Shown in pieces: positions 31,504 through 42,325 of a stretch of DNA of 64,000 nucleotides (the first letter of the stretch is position 1; the number at the start of each line of letters is the position of its first letter). The DNA is from Seminavis robusta. Taxonomy: Eukaryota > Bacillariophyta > Bacillariophyceae > Naviculales > Naviculaceae. The notes beneath the pieces were generated by a model. That model saw only the letters and a program-made list of their open reading frames with translations, was not told where the DNA came from and made no database searches. Location of the stretch: contig CAICTM010000133.1 in the NCBI GenBank assembly GCA_903772945.1, positions 1-64,000 on the forward strand. The letters run 5' to 3'. The position numbers were made by a program, and so were the translations under genes.

Positions 31504-32953
31504 TCAGTGTCTAGTTTGCAAAACACGTTGGAGACGCTCGCATTCTGCTTCCAAAAGACCGTGGCTTTGCACACCAACTTCGTGAGCGTCCTTGAGTGCG
31601 GCCGATCGCTGGGCCTTGTCTTCGGCTGCCATCGCCATCGAGACATATTGCCGAACAGAGGAGTTCTCGGAGGAAAGAAGAAACAAGGCCTTCACAGCGA
31701 GGTAGGCGTGATGGGGCTTGGTGTTAGCGCGACTCACAATCGTGACCAAGACCTCCACAATGTCGCAAGCAACCACGCCTTTGGTGCTCTCAAGGAATCG
31801 GCTCATCACCGAAGCCTCAGTAGTGCCATCCTCCATGGTGACTTCCATGCTCTCGCTTTCTTCCGCCACAAACTTGATGTGGACCTCCATCGCATTGACC
31901 AGACAAGTCAGGACAAGCTGGAGCAGACAGTCTCTCTGGTAAGCGGAAAGGTGCTCGACTTCGCTAGATGAGGAATCACCAACCAGCGATTGCATCATGT
32001 GGACCAGCTTCTCGTGAATGCCACGGCAACAAACTTCCCCATAAGCCATGGGAGACACACCGAGAAGGATAACCTTGGAGACAGCCTTCGAGGACTCAAT
32101 CCCCGATTTGTTCGGATCGGAAACAGTTCCCAAAAGTTCCAATCCGTGAGACCACGTAACAGGCGTCTTCAAGAGTCCCCAAACCATCTCGAGTGAGTTC
32201 ACGGTCTGGTCACCGACACAGGTGAAAGATGCAAAGGGAACAGCAGGCGCAGCTTTAAAAAAGGCGGGAGCCTTCTTGTCTCCTGCAGGAGCAGCACACG
32301 AGGCAACCAATAGCGACATCTTGCGGCATCGCTCAGACATCTCAACGCTGCCACGGCGAAGCTCTTGATGCTTCGCCAGACAAAGAGAGTCTCCTTCCAG
32401 CTCGGCGTTGCAGCACTTGATCGCCTTCAGGATCCGGCAAATGTACTTGAGAGGACCGCAGCCACAGCCAGATTGGCGCTTATCGAGTTCCACATACACG
32501 GAAGCACGGCTCTTGCAAGCGAACCAAATGAGCAGAGAAAGCTCCACTTGTTCCGGTGTGCGAAGCACAAGTCCAAAAGTGGCGAAAGAGGGTTCGTAGG
32601 TGGCCTGGATGTTCAACTTCTTGAAGCAGCAAAAGAGCCGCTCGAGGACACTGTCCACTGACTGGTCGCTGGTTGCTGATCGCCTGTCGCATCTGGGGTA
32701 ATAGCAAGGGAGCACATAGACTCCATCCATCGCTTGGGCTTTCCAATGGCACAAGACCCGGTCCCGGGGCACTGGTGACGTGGAGCGCGAACGGGGCGTC
32801 GTCTTCTTGCTTGCTCCAGGCGGGGCCTTGTTGAAAACAGGGCTCTTGACCGCCTGGCCAAAGAAACTCTTCGATGCAGGCCCAAAGCTACTGGGCTGCT
32901 TGGTTTCTGGACTTCCTTTGGAAGCTGCAAAAGCAGCAGCAAAGGCTGGTTGA
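31504..32953 (-). CDS. Unknown ~480-aa protein, possibly lacking its first exon
   Basis: The open frame runs from TGA at 31504 to about 32953. It has protein-like composition throughout but no ATG near its beginning. The first part is Ala/Ser/Pro-rich (AFAAAFAASKGSPETK, SKKTTPRSRSTSPVPRDR). A possible acceptor (CCGTAG) sits at its 5' edge, so an upstream exon is likely. The first in-frame Met is the one in KAQAMDGVYV at about 32730. The body contains Cys-rich KSGCGCGPL-like and leucine-rich helical segments (LLQLVLTCLVNAMEVHIKFV, IVEVLVTIVSRAN), suggesting an alpha-helical repeat fold. No catalytic motif was recognised. It may be a host gene or an element gene. Confidence 0.5.
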
Positions 32954-35900
32954 ATCGCTACGGAGCTATTTTAGTACAAACATTATGGAAAATGGTACAG
33001 TAAAATAGTAGGGTGCACGTTTGGATCAACATGACACATTCCATCAAGCGAACGGAACCAGAGCAAAGCGAGAAGCGGTGTGAGAGCGCTGTCGTCGTCG
33101 TGTTGATGTTGATTGGAAGAGAGCAGTGACCTTTTGTTCTGGTGGTCCTCCGCGTCGAATGTTTTCCACCACCACATTCGGAAATAGAAACATTCCCACA
33201 ATGGCGGAAAAGAACGGACGCGCGTTGCGTGCGGTCTTCAAGGTCATTCTCCGTCGAAGATCATTCACTCACCGGAAAAGAGGGGGCTCTAGGTCACCAC
33301 CCTCCCCTTCTTCGTCTCCTTCTGTTGTAGTACTTGCTGTTCCTGTTGTCGTGTTGGACCCAGGGCCAAAGGCCCCAGGGTCGTCGGGGGCGATCGATCC
33401 ATCATGCTTGCTTGTAGTGTTGTTCGTGTGATGCATTTTACTTGGTCGATCTTATGGGCGAAAACCACCGCTGGCGTCTTCAAACCTTCACAGCATCAAG
33501 CCAAGGTTGATTCGATCCGAGTCGTTTAGTGTTACGGTGAACCTTGTGTAAGTACAGTGCTGAAACGTACATTGCTTCTCAATTGTACTGACTATAGTGG
33601 TCCACGTCTGAAGCTTCTGACTAACTATCGTGTTATCACATACCGTACACCCTCCTACCGTCGTTCGTGTTCTGTCATGGTGGTGGTACTACTGTCTACT
33701 GTCAGAGGCGGAGTAAAAAGCTCAAGCACCGACAAGTGTAGATAAGATCCCGAGTGAAAAGCCCACGCAGGACCAGTACCGGTTGTACGATAGCTACCGG
33801 GTGGGGTGTAGCCCAAACGTGCAGCAAGTCTAAAAAAGTAAATTGAGACCTCTCGTGAGCAAACGTTTGACGACTGTTTCTCCTTTGATGTTTAGAATGT
33901 TCTGGTGGAGGCAAGCAAAAACTGGACGCAGGCAACAACAACAACAACAACAACTCAACCTCATCCTCATCCTGTCCTTTGTTCAAACGTTCAAACACAC
34001 CTAGCTAGTTAATTAAAATACAAGTGGTGAGTGGGGAAATGAAGGGCTCCTCTTGGCCTAAGACACGGGGGTTTAGAGTAGGTAGATTATCTACGGAAGC
34101 CAGCCAGGGCCAGGCTTAAGCAAAGAACAGTCGAAAGTCAGGACTCGACTCTGTGGTATCAGGGGCGAGAAATTGAGAACCATTACGGGGGGGGGCAAAA
34201 GGTTTGGCTTTGCGGGGTCCATGGAGACATAAATGGGTAGTTTTCACAAGTGCAATAGAGATGCGGCTCTGCATGAAGAGAGCATGAACTGAGTTTGCTT
34301 GATAGCAGCTGCAGAAGCAAGGCGTTGTAAAAGAATCTTGGCTTGGATGTTTCTGTTGACCGCTCGCGGAGAAAGATGTTTTTATGAATGGGCTGACTAT
34401 TGTCCACAACGGCTACAGAGGAAAATGCCAGCAACGCCAGCTACCGGTACTCCTGTTGATTGTAGCAGCCGGTTTGAAGATGCTGGATTGGTGATTCGAT
34501 ACAGGGACCGAAGTCGCCTACTGTACTAAAGGTCCTACACGCACTAACTATAGTAATACTCATATTAGCAATTGCATCCTCCAGCCAGAGAACCGAACAT
34601 GTGCCAGGTTTTAGACAGGAAAAAAACAGCCAAGAGTTAGAAAACAAATATATCTTATAACCAAGGTAACGTGATATCCACTCCAGAAGAGCAAGTTAGG
34701 CCTGCTCGACTTTCCTTCCTTTTGGAGGCGGATGCGTTGAATCCAGGAACGTTCGTGACACAAATCCGATTGCTGAAACCGATCATTCGTATTCTACGGC
34801 CCCGAACCACCGAAGCCACTCAGTACCACCGAGCTACTGTACCGGTACGGTGGTACCACCCAGGCAGCTACCCTACCGGTAGAGGTTGGGTCAGAGAAGC
34901 CACTGAAGGCTGTAGGTTTCGGCGGTACCGATCGAGGACGGGCAAGTATCATCCGGAGTGATTGGTGCCAGCTAGAGATGTCTGCTTGCTGAGACAGCGT
35001 TTCACCTTCGCAGGCGATCGTTGCTTCTCCTTGGATATGCGTATGCATCATCGCTTCGAGACGTGCTGCTGGTTCTGCTGCATGGTAGGTACGGTACCAC
35101 TCTTTGAGGTTTGGTTGGGGTTCAGGTGACCCCAGTGCTATCTCGGGTGGGTGGAACCTCTCCTGCTCGGGCGGGTCTTTCCCTGCGGCTAAGATCAAGA
35201 AGGACACGTCTTGGGGTGGTTGCTAGCGCTCAAGCATCCACGGAGTGCATGGTGACCAGTCGGTTGTGCTTGCTTTGGCAAAAGCCTGGCAACGTCAGGT
35301 TATGTCGGTTTTTGGTGCAGCCGTGCCCAGAGTACCCTCGTGTCCGTCTTGTTGAGGTTCGGCGACGATGCCTCGATCGCCTATCCACCCCCATCGTACG
35401 CCATTGTTCGTCGTCGCGTGGCTGTCTCTCTGGTACATCGATGCGGTCTCAGGAGCTGTTGGTTTGGAGCGGGGAACGTTTTGGAACCCTGCACTTACAA
35501 TCAGGAGGCCCAATGTTCGTAGTCTACTGTATGTGAGTTCCAAGATGCTTCGTTGTCGCTGCGTCGCTGCTCGTAAGTGCGTGCTACCAGACCATGTTAC
35601 ATTCGGTTTCAGGGGACGCCCAATATTCAAGTAGTTCAGGTGAAGAAGACTTACAAGATCCACCCTTAGCGCCATTGATCAGCTTTCCCTCGTCTCAGAA
35701 GGTGCCGGAAGCGCATCTGGCAATGAATCATCGATCGACCTTGAGACAAGTGTGATACGGTAGATCACAAGGTTCTTGCTTTAAAAATGGATCAGTCAGC
35801 TCCCTCGTCATAGAAAGTGCCGCCGAGCCACCGACCTTGAGATACCGCGTGGTGCCTCCCAAGGTGTCGCAAGACGTCGTTCTCCCCCCAGGAGTCCATT

Positions 35901-36742
35901 TGTTGGGGGCGCATTGCACTATCGTAGAGTCATAGCCAAGAAGCAACCTTTGCACTACCAGGACGGACCGTGGAAGCCCAGAAAAGAGGTGACAGAGTGC
36001 TCGCTCCCCATACCAAATTCTTTTACAACACCTTGCTACTGCCAACACAAAAAAAACATTATTCCTACTCCCAAAAGATGTCCTTCCTCCGTATCCCACT
36101 CTCAATTGCTCTTGCTTATTAAAGCCACTCATTTAGGTATCCGTGGATCCCAAAGGTCAAGCCCTTTGGCCCCAGTGTTGGTCCTCAATTGGTCCCCCCG
36201 ATCCCACAAAACCTACTACAGTGTAGCTAGTTCTGAATTTGCCTGGCCCCTCCCTGTTGCGTTTTGCAGATAATTTATCCTTATTTGTTCCGTCTGTCGT
36301 GCGTAGGATCGTCTTTAGACGGGGCTTGTGCTGCATGCCATCGAGTGAGTCTAAGTTGGATTTTGACTCGAGTTTTGAGTTTGACTTTCGTCTGGTCTAA
36401 CATTCACTATAGCATGAACAGTAGGGTAGATTCGACGAGAGGCCAAAGCCAAAACTGCACGGCGAATTCAAATGACCGTCACCACCTGGCGAAATCGCAG
36501 GCCACGCCAGAGGTTCGCTGTGGAGGTTCACAACCGGCACTCAAATCGGGACTGACGTCAGTATTCCATTCCGTGGGATGTGAGGTCAACTTGCTCACAA
36601 TTTCATCTTAAATGTCTTGACCTACTCAATGGCTACAGTAGTCAATGGCTACAGTAGTCGAATGGCTACAGTAGTCGACACTCGACAGTGGACACTTCAA
36701 GTGGTAACAAGCCAATAACTAGATAACGATTACACTAGGCTA
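32954..36742. other. Long stretch without a supported gene
   Basis: About 3.8 kb. The minus-strand frames at 34794-35207, 35295-35675 and 35728-36132 have somewhat protein-like composition but no motif, and do not join by clear splice sites. TACCGGTA/GGTACC palindromes occur at about 34440 and 34841-34880. A TTAATTAA site and CTAGCTAG lie near 34000. Parts may be old mobile-element remains. A three-unit tandem repeat at its end is listed separately. Confidence 0.4.
36626..36677. repeat. Short tandem repeat, 3 units of ~16-17 bp
   Basis: The unit TCAATGGCTACAGTAG or its near copy TCGAATGGCTACAGTAG occurs three times head to tail. It lies just left of the Crypton coding region. Confidence 0.8.
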
Positions 36743-38704
36743 CTAAGCTAGTTTCGTGCGTCCTCGAGACTTCCTCTTTCCAAGCAGAAACTTCTTCTGC
36801 AAGTGGGTTTTCATCAATGCAACAGAGCACTTGCACTCGTCCTTGAAGATGTCGGCAAAGGTGGAAACAGCGTCGAACTCATCTAAATTTTGTTCTGCAC
36901 CGTATGCTCGAACTCCTTTCACCACAGCTTGTGTACGTAGAAACTGGGCTGTTTGTGCTTTGCTGAAGTGCTTTCTCCACTTTGTTTTCCATTTCTTCTC
37001 TCTACCTTCAGGCCCTCCAAGCTCATCTTCGAAGTCACCACGGCCACAGTACTCATCAAACAGAGAGGAAAGCGAGGGATGCTTTGGCCGAAGGAAGAAA
37101 GAAGTATTGGGTAAGGTCACACCAATCATTGCTCCTTCGTTAATTTCCTGTTGTGTCAGCTGACCTCCAGTTCGAATTGCCGGGATCGCTGCTGCTGTTG
37201 CACCGACTTGAAGCAGAGTATCGGCTGCTTCAAAGTCGTTAAGCGGTTCCTCCAAGACACTTTCGAATTCCATTGGAGGTGGTGGATCCCCATGGAAGTC
37301 CTGCTGTTCCGAAAGAGCCACCAAGTCTTCTTCCATTGTAGTACTGGTAGCCCCACCTCTTAATGCACTAGCGCCCTTTTCCAGTACAGTCGCTAGTCTC
37401 TCTTCTGTTTGTTGTCGCCTGTATTCGCTTTGTTTGCTGTACTGGATCAACATACTTATGCCCTGATTCACAGTTTCAGCAACACTGTCAACCGTCTGCT
37501 TAAGAGCGCCGATAGCCGATTCATTGGCACGGTGCCATTGGTGAAGCCCAGGGAGTACTCTCTGCAAATTCGAATCCAACGGATCTTGCGCTTTTTTCAA
37601 TGCAACTCGCATCTGTTCGACATACCCAATGAAGTCCAAAGAGAGCAAACAACTCAACTCCTTGAAGAGAGGGTGGTCAACACATCGATCTTCGTGTAGC
37701 ACCATCATTGCCGCTGCATCTTGGAGGAAGATTCGGTTGATATCCATTAGAAAAGCAAGGAAGGCCCTTGCCGTCAGCTTCTCACATTTCGTGTCGGCAG
37801 CTACCACAGCATCGTAAGCAGCATAAACCCACTTTCCGATTGGTGTTTGTAGTAGTAGCGCCCTTGTAGGCTCCACAGTGCTCCGAGGAAGCCAATAGAC
37901 GCTGTCTTTTCCACCAGTAAAACCTGCTAGACCACGAATTGGGGACATGGGGATTTTCGTACTGTAGGATCGATCTTGGACTCCTCCTGCCCATTGCCCC
38001 ATCTTCCTGATGTTTTCACCTTCTTCCATGAGCATTTCGAGCGTCTTAGGACCAATATTGCGTCCCAGATGCTGTATCTTGTTGCAAGCCAATCCAAGAG
38101 CTTTAAGCATGTCTCCTACTGCTTCGCCATAGCTGTCGTTCCTCATTTCCTTCTTGTGGTTCGATGGGGATCCTACATCAATAAGTAATTTGATGTCAAA
38201 CCATTCTTCGTTCTTCATCCAGTCCTCCAAAGCATAGGTTTCGAGCTCTCTTGTACAGTGAAGTCGGTGTTGAAGGTAGAAAGCCAGGCCATTCACTGCA
38301 CAATGACGAACGTCCTTATGTCTTGTTGCTCTCCCAAACTGTCTACCACCCCTGGTCGCTGTCTTACCAATGTGGATCTGGTTGATCATCAAGTAAGGAG
38401 AGTGCACGTCGTTTGGTGCCTTGGGAAGCTTGATGCCCAAAAAGTCGCTCAACTCCGCACGATGCAAACTTTCCGATCTCAGCACTCCTGATGTCAAATA
38501 GAGGAGGCAAAAGCGATGGCGAAGAGACTTGTTGACCGACCTGTAGCCTCTTGCATGCTGGCTGCGGCCGCACATGTAGTCTTCCATCTTGTCATAATGC
38601 TCCACAACAGTGTAGGGGGAGAAATCGCCATTCACTTTTTCTTTGTAGTTGGCTTTGTCCTTCTTTGGCTTCCTCTCTTTGACATGCTCTCGCAGTAGGC
38701 GCAT
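36743..38704 (-). CDS. Crypton tyrosine recombinase, catalytic and C-terminal part
   Basis: 653 aa from ATG 38704. The catalytic tyrosine-recombinase pattern is visible: the first Arg in LLYLTSGVLRSESLHRAEL, the HxxR box in NKIQHLGRNIGPKTLE, a following GQWAGG turn, and the nucleophile Tyr in QDRSYSTKIP. NYKEKVNGDFSPY just after the start fits the linker between the SAM-like DNA-binding half and the catalytic half. The C-terminal ~300 residues, after the catalytic Tyr, include the acidic stretch ESVLEEPLNDFEAADTLLQ, then LRPKHPSLSSLFDEYCGRGDF and a basic tail (KKFLLGKRKSRGRTKL). This resembles the DNA-binding C-terminal domain (GCR1_C-like) known from stramenopile Cryptons. The enzyme would cut and join an extrachromosomal circle through a 3'-phosphotyrosine link. 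Confidence 0.82.
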   Translation of the reverse strand: MRLLREHVKERKPKKDKANYKEKVNGDFSPYTVVEHYDKMEDYMCGRSQHARGYRSVNKSLRHRFCLLYLTSGVLRSESLHRAELSDFLGIKLPKAPNDVHSPYLMINQIHIGKTATRGGRQFGRATRHKDVRHCAVNGLAFYLQHRLHCTRELETYALEDWMKNEEWFDIKLLIDVGSPSNHKKEMRNDSYGEAVGDMLKALGLACNKIQHLGRNIGPKTLEMLMEEGENIRKMGQWAGGVQDRSYSTKIPMSPIRGLAGFTGGKDSVYWLPRSTVEPTRALLLQTPIGKWVYAAYDAVVAADTKCEKLTARAFLAFLMDINRIFLQDAAAMMVLHEDRCVDHPLFKELSCLLSLDFIGYVEQMRVALKKAQDPLDSNLQRVLPGLHQWHRANESAIGALKQTVDSVAETVNQGISMLIQYSKQSEYRRQQTEERLATVLEKGASALRGGATSTTMEEDLVALSEQQDFHGDPPPPMEFESVLEEPLNDFEAADTLLQVGATAAAIPAIRTGGQLTQQEINEGAMIGVTLPNTSFFLRPKHPSLSSLFDEYCGRGDFEDELGGPEGREKKWKTKWRKHFSKAQTAQFLRTQAVVKGVRAYGAEQNLDEFDAVSTFADIFKDECKCSVALMKTHLQKKFLLGKRKSRGRTKLA

Positions 38705-38739
38705 GTCTTCATCAACCCAAATGAAATCCCACTGAACTC

Positions 38740-39318
38740 TCAGTGCAGCTGGTAGGCTCCTGTCAGCGCGACTTGTACTTTGTAGATTTTCTTAATAACA
38801 GCTTGATAGGCAGTAAAAGTACATGGGCCAATTGGATTCTTGGGCTGTGGAACTGTAGAAATCCTGGCTGCTAGTGGCCCTTTATCCAACTCCTTTGTTA
38901 CCTCATTGTAGTCGTCAACATCGAAGTAGGTACGGTCATCAGGAGGTAGAGCTCTCTGCTCTTTCGTCAGACCTTTTGTTTTCTGCTCGCGAAAGCATTG
39001 GTACCACATAAATCTGTAGACTCTTTCTGCCACCAGCATGTATTTGTAGGGATCATGGGGGTAGGCATGGTCACAGTATTGGAAGTACTCAATGGCTTTG
39101 GGTGTTTGCGCCTTGATGCTATGATCAGACCGGTCTTCCTCCCTGCATTCCAACACTTGTTGTCGCATGTTTCTGTTGATTTCATTTTCATTTGGATGCC
39201 TCAGGGTGTGAGTTGTCACTGTGCCTCCTGGACTGGTGGACTGCCTCTGTACAGTTCTGCGAGGGGGGGAGCCAAGGGTATTGGCTATGTAGCGACTGGT
39301 TGAAATCAGCCTGCTCAT
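38740..39318 (-). CDS. Crypton N-terminal DNA-binding part
   Basis: 192 aa from ATG 39318 to TGA at 38740. FTAYQAVIKKIYKVQVALTG at its end is the helical core-binding segment that normally continues directly into the recombinase half (WDFIWVDEDMRLLREHVKER, in another frame just downstream). YKYMLVAERVYRFMWYQCFREQK is a helical segment of the same domain. The N-terminal ~60 residues are Ser/Thr/Arg-rich. This is most simply the 5' half of the recombinase gene, separated by one frame change or a tiny intron, rather than an independent protein. Confidence 0.7.
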   Translation of the reverse strand: MSRLISTSRYIANTLGSPPRRTVQRQSTSPGGTVTTHTLRHPNENEINRNMRQQVLECREEDRSDHSIKAQTPKAIEYFQYCDHAYPHDPYKYMLVAERVYRFMWYQCFREQKTKGLTKEQRALPPDDRTYFDVDDYNEVTKELDKGPLAARISTVPQPKNPIGPCTFTAYQAVIKKIYKVQVALTGAYQLH

Positions 39319-39889
39319 GGTGTTGGTTGGTGTTGTTCTGTTAACTCACTCTGTTGGTGTTTGTTGTCACTGCATCCACGGTAGCTAGCTACGTTCTAGA
39401 TATCGATCCGTACGGATCGAAGGTACGATTGGAGGCTACTTCGCGCCAAGGCCTAAGACTGATTCAACGCAAACCAATGAAGGTACCAAAGGGTATTCTC
39501 TGAGTACCGGTCCTCTAAGTCCGGGGTATTAAGACTGGGCGTTGTAATAACGGTTTATTTGACGCGCTGCGCGTGCAATAATGACTTTGACTAGACTCGG
39601 AATTTCGACTCCACGTCTAATGTGGCACTCACAAGTTAGACTCAGACAGGTATGTATACCCTGAGTTTAGTGAGAGTCGAGTGACGAGTCCCTTTTCTTG
39701 TGGGATTGGTACCAGGACTCAGCACACTCCCTTGGAAACTTCTGTCCGAGTAGCAAGAGTTGCAAAAGCTTCAGCCTCCTGAAATCCTGCGAAAGATCCG
39801 TCACCCCCCACTACATGTGTGGTCCCAAAGATACCCATGACAATTAAGCCAACCTGAAGTCAGAAAGGCAACAACAAAAGCACTCAACC
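39319..39889. other. Intergenic between Crypton and aminotransferase
   Basis: No gene. It contains the CGATCCGTACGGATCG palindrome near 39404 and GGTACC-type motifs near 39480-39520. It includes the promoter side of the aminotransferase gene. Confidence 0.4.
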
Positions 39890-41897
39890 ATGTCCTCCCG
39901 CCGACGTTCCAGTGTGGCTGAAGCCCATGACATTTACCTGAAATACCACCGTCACATTGGGGACGAAGCTGAAGCCAAAGAAGATGTGCCAACAACAGAT
40001 CTTGGTGGTCGCGATCACAAGGTACAGTAGCAACAGTTCCTTTTTCTCGTCGTTATTCGTTCGCTACGATATTCTGACAAAGATTCCATGTTCCTTTCTG
40101 CAGCCAGTACCAACGTTCCCAATGTTTCACAGGGTGATGAAAACGGGTGTCATTTATGCTACCAGTCGAGCACTTTCTCATGGCTTCTCTAATACCACAG
40201 AAGAAGAATGGGCCAAGTAAGTCGAGCCTGAAATCTTGGTCTGTATGGATGCATAAATGCTTGGATTGAACTCGGCCTCTCTTATCATTATCCTGTTCTT
40301 CTTAAAAAATTAGCATGGGCCAAGGAGCTCCCGAAACTGGCCCCTTGCCAGGGGCGCCCTCTCGAGACTTTACATTGACCATTCCAGATTCCGAGCTGGA
40401 ATATGCTCCCGTCACAGGTCTCCCCGAGCTTCGTGAAAAGGTGGCCCAATACTACAATCATCTCTATCGACAAGGCAAGGACAGTCAATATACCATAGAC
40501 AATGTCTGCATTGTCCCAGGAGGACGGGCTGGCATTACCCGTGTCATGGCTATCCTGGGTACCGTGCAAGTGGGATACTTTACACCGGATTACACCGCCT
40601 ATGAGCAGGCCCTGGGCTTGTTCTTACGAGTATCACCGTCTCCACTGTTGCATCGAAATGTCAATGAAGCCCTCATGCCGGCAGGAGAATTTGAGTTTCA
40701 ATGTCAAGGACGCGGATTGGGAGCGGTGCTGGTATCCAACCCGGCCAATCCAACCGGACAAAGCATTGAAGGCGATACACTCAAGGAGTATCTGGATATT
40801 GCGAGAAGAACTAGTACTTCCATTATGTGAGTGAAAATGGATGGATGTGTTGTGGTTGTTGTTTGGCAATGCAGAACTTGGCTGCTCACGTTTCGTGGCA
40901 TTCTTTGACCGTCGTGGTTTAGAATGGATGAGTTCTATTCACATTACTACTATGATGGCGAGGGCGTCAGCCCAGAAGATGGTGGTGCAGATGTAAGTTG
41001 GGAAAAAATCGCGTTACAGACGAAGTCAAACTGAAACTAACACTTGCCGCTCTGTTGGTAGAATGACACCAACTGGCCAAAGACAGTGAGCAGCGCCTCA
41101 TACATTGATGATGTCAATGCAGACCCTATTTTGATTGTCAATGGATTGACCAAAAACTGGAGGTGCCCTGGATTTCGTGTTTGCTGGATCGTGGCCCCCA
41201 AGGAAATCGTTTCCATGTTGGGATCTGCTGGCAGCTATCTGGATGGAGGTGCCAACGCTCCTCTTCAGCGACTGGCATTGCCACTCATGGATCTTGATTT
41301 TATTCGACGTGATGCCTGGGCATTGCAGAAGCACTTTCGAGCCAAGCGAGACTTTTTGTTGAAGGAATTGGCCAATCTGGGTATTCGTGTTATGTGGAGT
41401 AAGTTGATTCTGCTGTCATAATGATTCTGATTCTGCTGGTTTGATTCGATTCAAGCTCTGATCCTTTCGCCCCTTTCGTTGGTCCCCTCAATCGACAGAG
41501 CCTACAGCCACATTCTACATCTGGGCAGATATTTCACAGCTCCCACCACCACTCAACGACAGTTTAGTCTTCTTGGAAGAATGTACCAAGCACAAGGTTA
41601 TCTGTGTTGTAAGTACAGTATGGTTCATGTGCACGGGATGGATTGATGGCTCTTCCGACTCGATTCTCACACTTGTTCGTTTGTGCGGTAGCCTGGAGTA
41701 TTTTTCGATATCAACCCGAGAGGGTTGAAGCAAGTGCACAGGAGCCCTTGCATTGCCAATGTGCGTTTCTCGTACGGCCCAAAGATGTCAACTTGGAACT
41801 TGGAATTCAGCAGATTGGCAAGATGATCCAGGAGTGGAAGGACAATCCAAAGTCTTGCGATGCCTATGTTGAGAAAAACATGCTTGCCCATGGGTGA
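39890..41897 (+). CDS. PLP-dependent class I/II aminotransferase, 7 exons
   Basis: Exons: 39890-40021, 40104-40216, 40314-40826, 40923-40992, 41062-41398, 41499-41608, 41692-41897, all GT-AG. Family landmarks are in order: YAPVTGLPELREKVA, VCIVPGGRAGITRVMA (cofactor phosphate cup), TPDYTAYEQ, VLVSNPANPTGQ (NPTG Asn), IMDEFYSHYYY (Asp and Tyr of the PLP site), NGLTKNWRCPGFR (Schiff-base Lys and phosphate-binding Arg) and, in the last exon, NVRFSYGP (substrate carboxylate Arg). It would transfer amino groups to a 2-oxo acid; the substrate cannot be specified, and aspartate/aromatic or ACC-synthase-like enzymes share these motifs. The exon sum is one base short of a whole frame: after SYGPK the proper ending (VNLELGIQQIGKMIQEW) lies in the neighbouring frame, consistent with one missing A in CCCAAAG. 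With that base the protein is 493 aa. Confidence 0.88.
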
Positions 41898-42325
41898 GCC
41901 TCTGTATCCTTGGTACAGTCATCATACGGTAGCCAAGACGCCTTCTTTGGCTTTGCGCTACTGGCTTTAGCTGGCTAGCTGGTGCCAGTGGGACAGTGGG
42001 AGAGGTGACCGCTGGACCGAGGAAGCCCACCGTACACGTCGAGCGTTTGAGTTGCATTAGCGCTCGGGATACCTGTAATCCACTCCATCGGATTGAAGTT
42101 GAGCACTGACACCATAACATGTACCACCTCAATGGAATTTTTGATCTTCGACAAAGACAACAACAGCTCAACAACACAACAACCCAGAGTAGACTAGTAC
42201 CGGTAGCAGCTTTTATTTATTTTTAATATCCCGCAGTAGACTATGCTTGGCAATGATGTCTACATTTTGTTTCCTCTTGAAAAGGTAGAGCCGCCCTCGT
42301 TGCGTTGAGTCCACGTGCTGGCACC
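41898..42325. other. Intergenic, no gene recognised
   Basis: This lies between two plus-strand genes. An ACTAGTACCGGTAGC motif lies at about 42193-42207. Confidence 0.4.

Larger units (their letters stand above)
36743..39318 (-). mobile_element. Crypton-type tyrosine-recombinase DNA transposon
   Basis: The element is defined by its coding region only, because Cryptons have no terminal inverted repeats and no termini could be fixed. Two open segments on the minus strand, 39318-38740 and 38704-36743, follow each other in the order DNA-binding region then recombinase. They belong to one protein interrupted near 38740, by a single frame change or a very short intron (a 47-nt GT-AG candidate exists). 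A 16-bp perfect palindrome, CGATCCGTACGGATCG, lies upstream at about 39404-39419. Confidence 0.75.

Noticed and set aside
34794-36132. Three minus-strand frames that could be exons of one gene
   Set aside because: Possible donors and acceptors do not give a consistent phase, and no motif is visible. They may be old mobile-element remains, but this cannot be supported.
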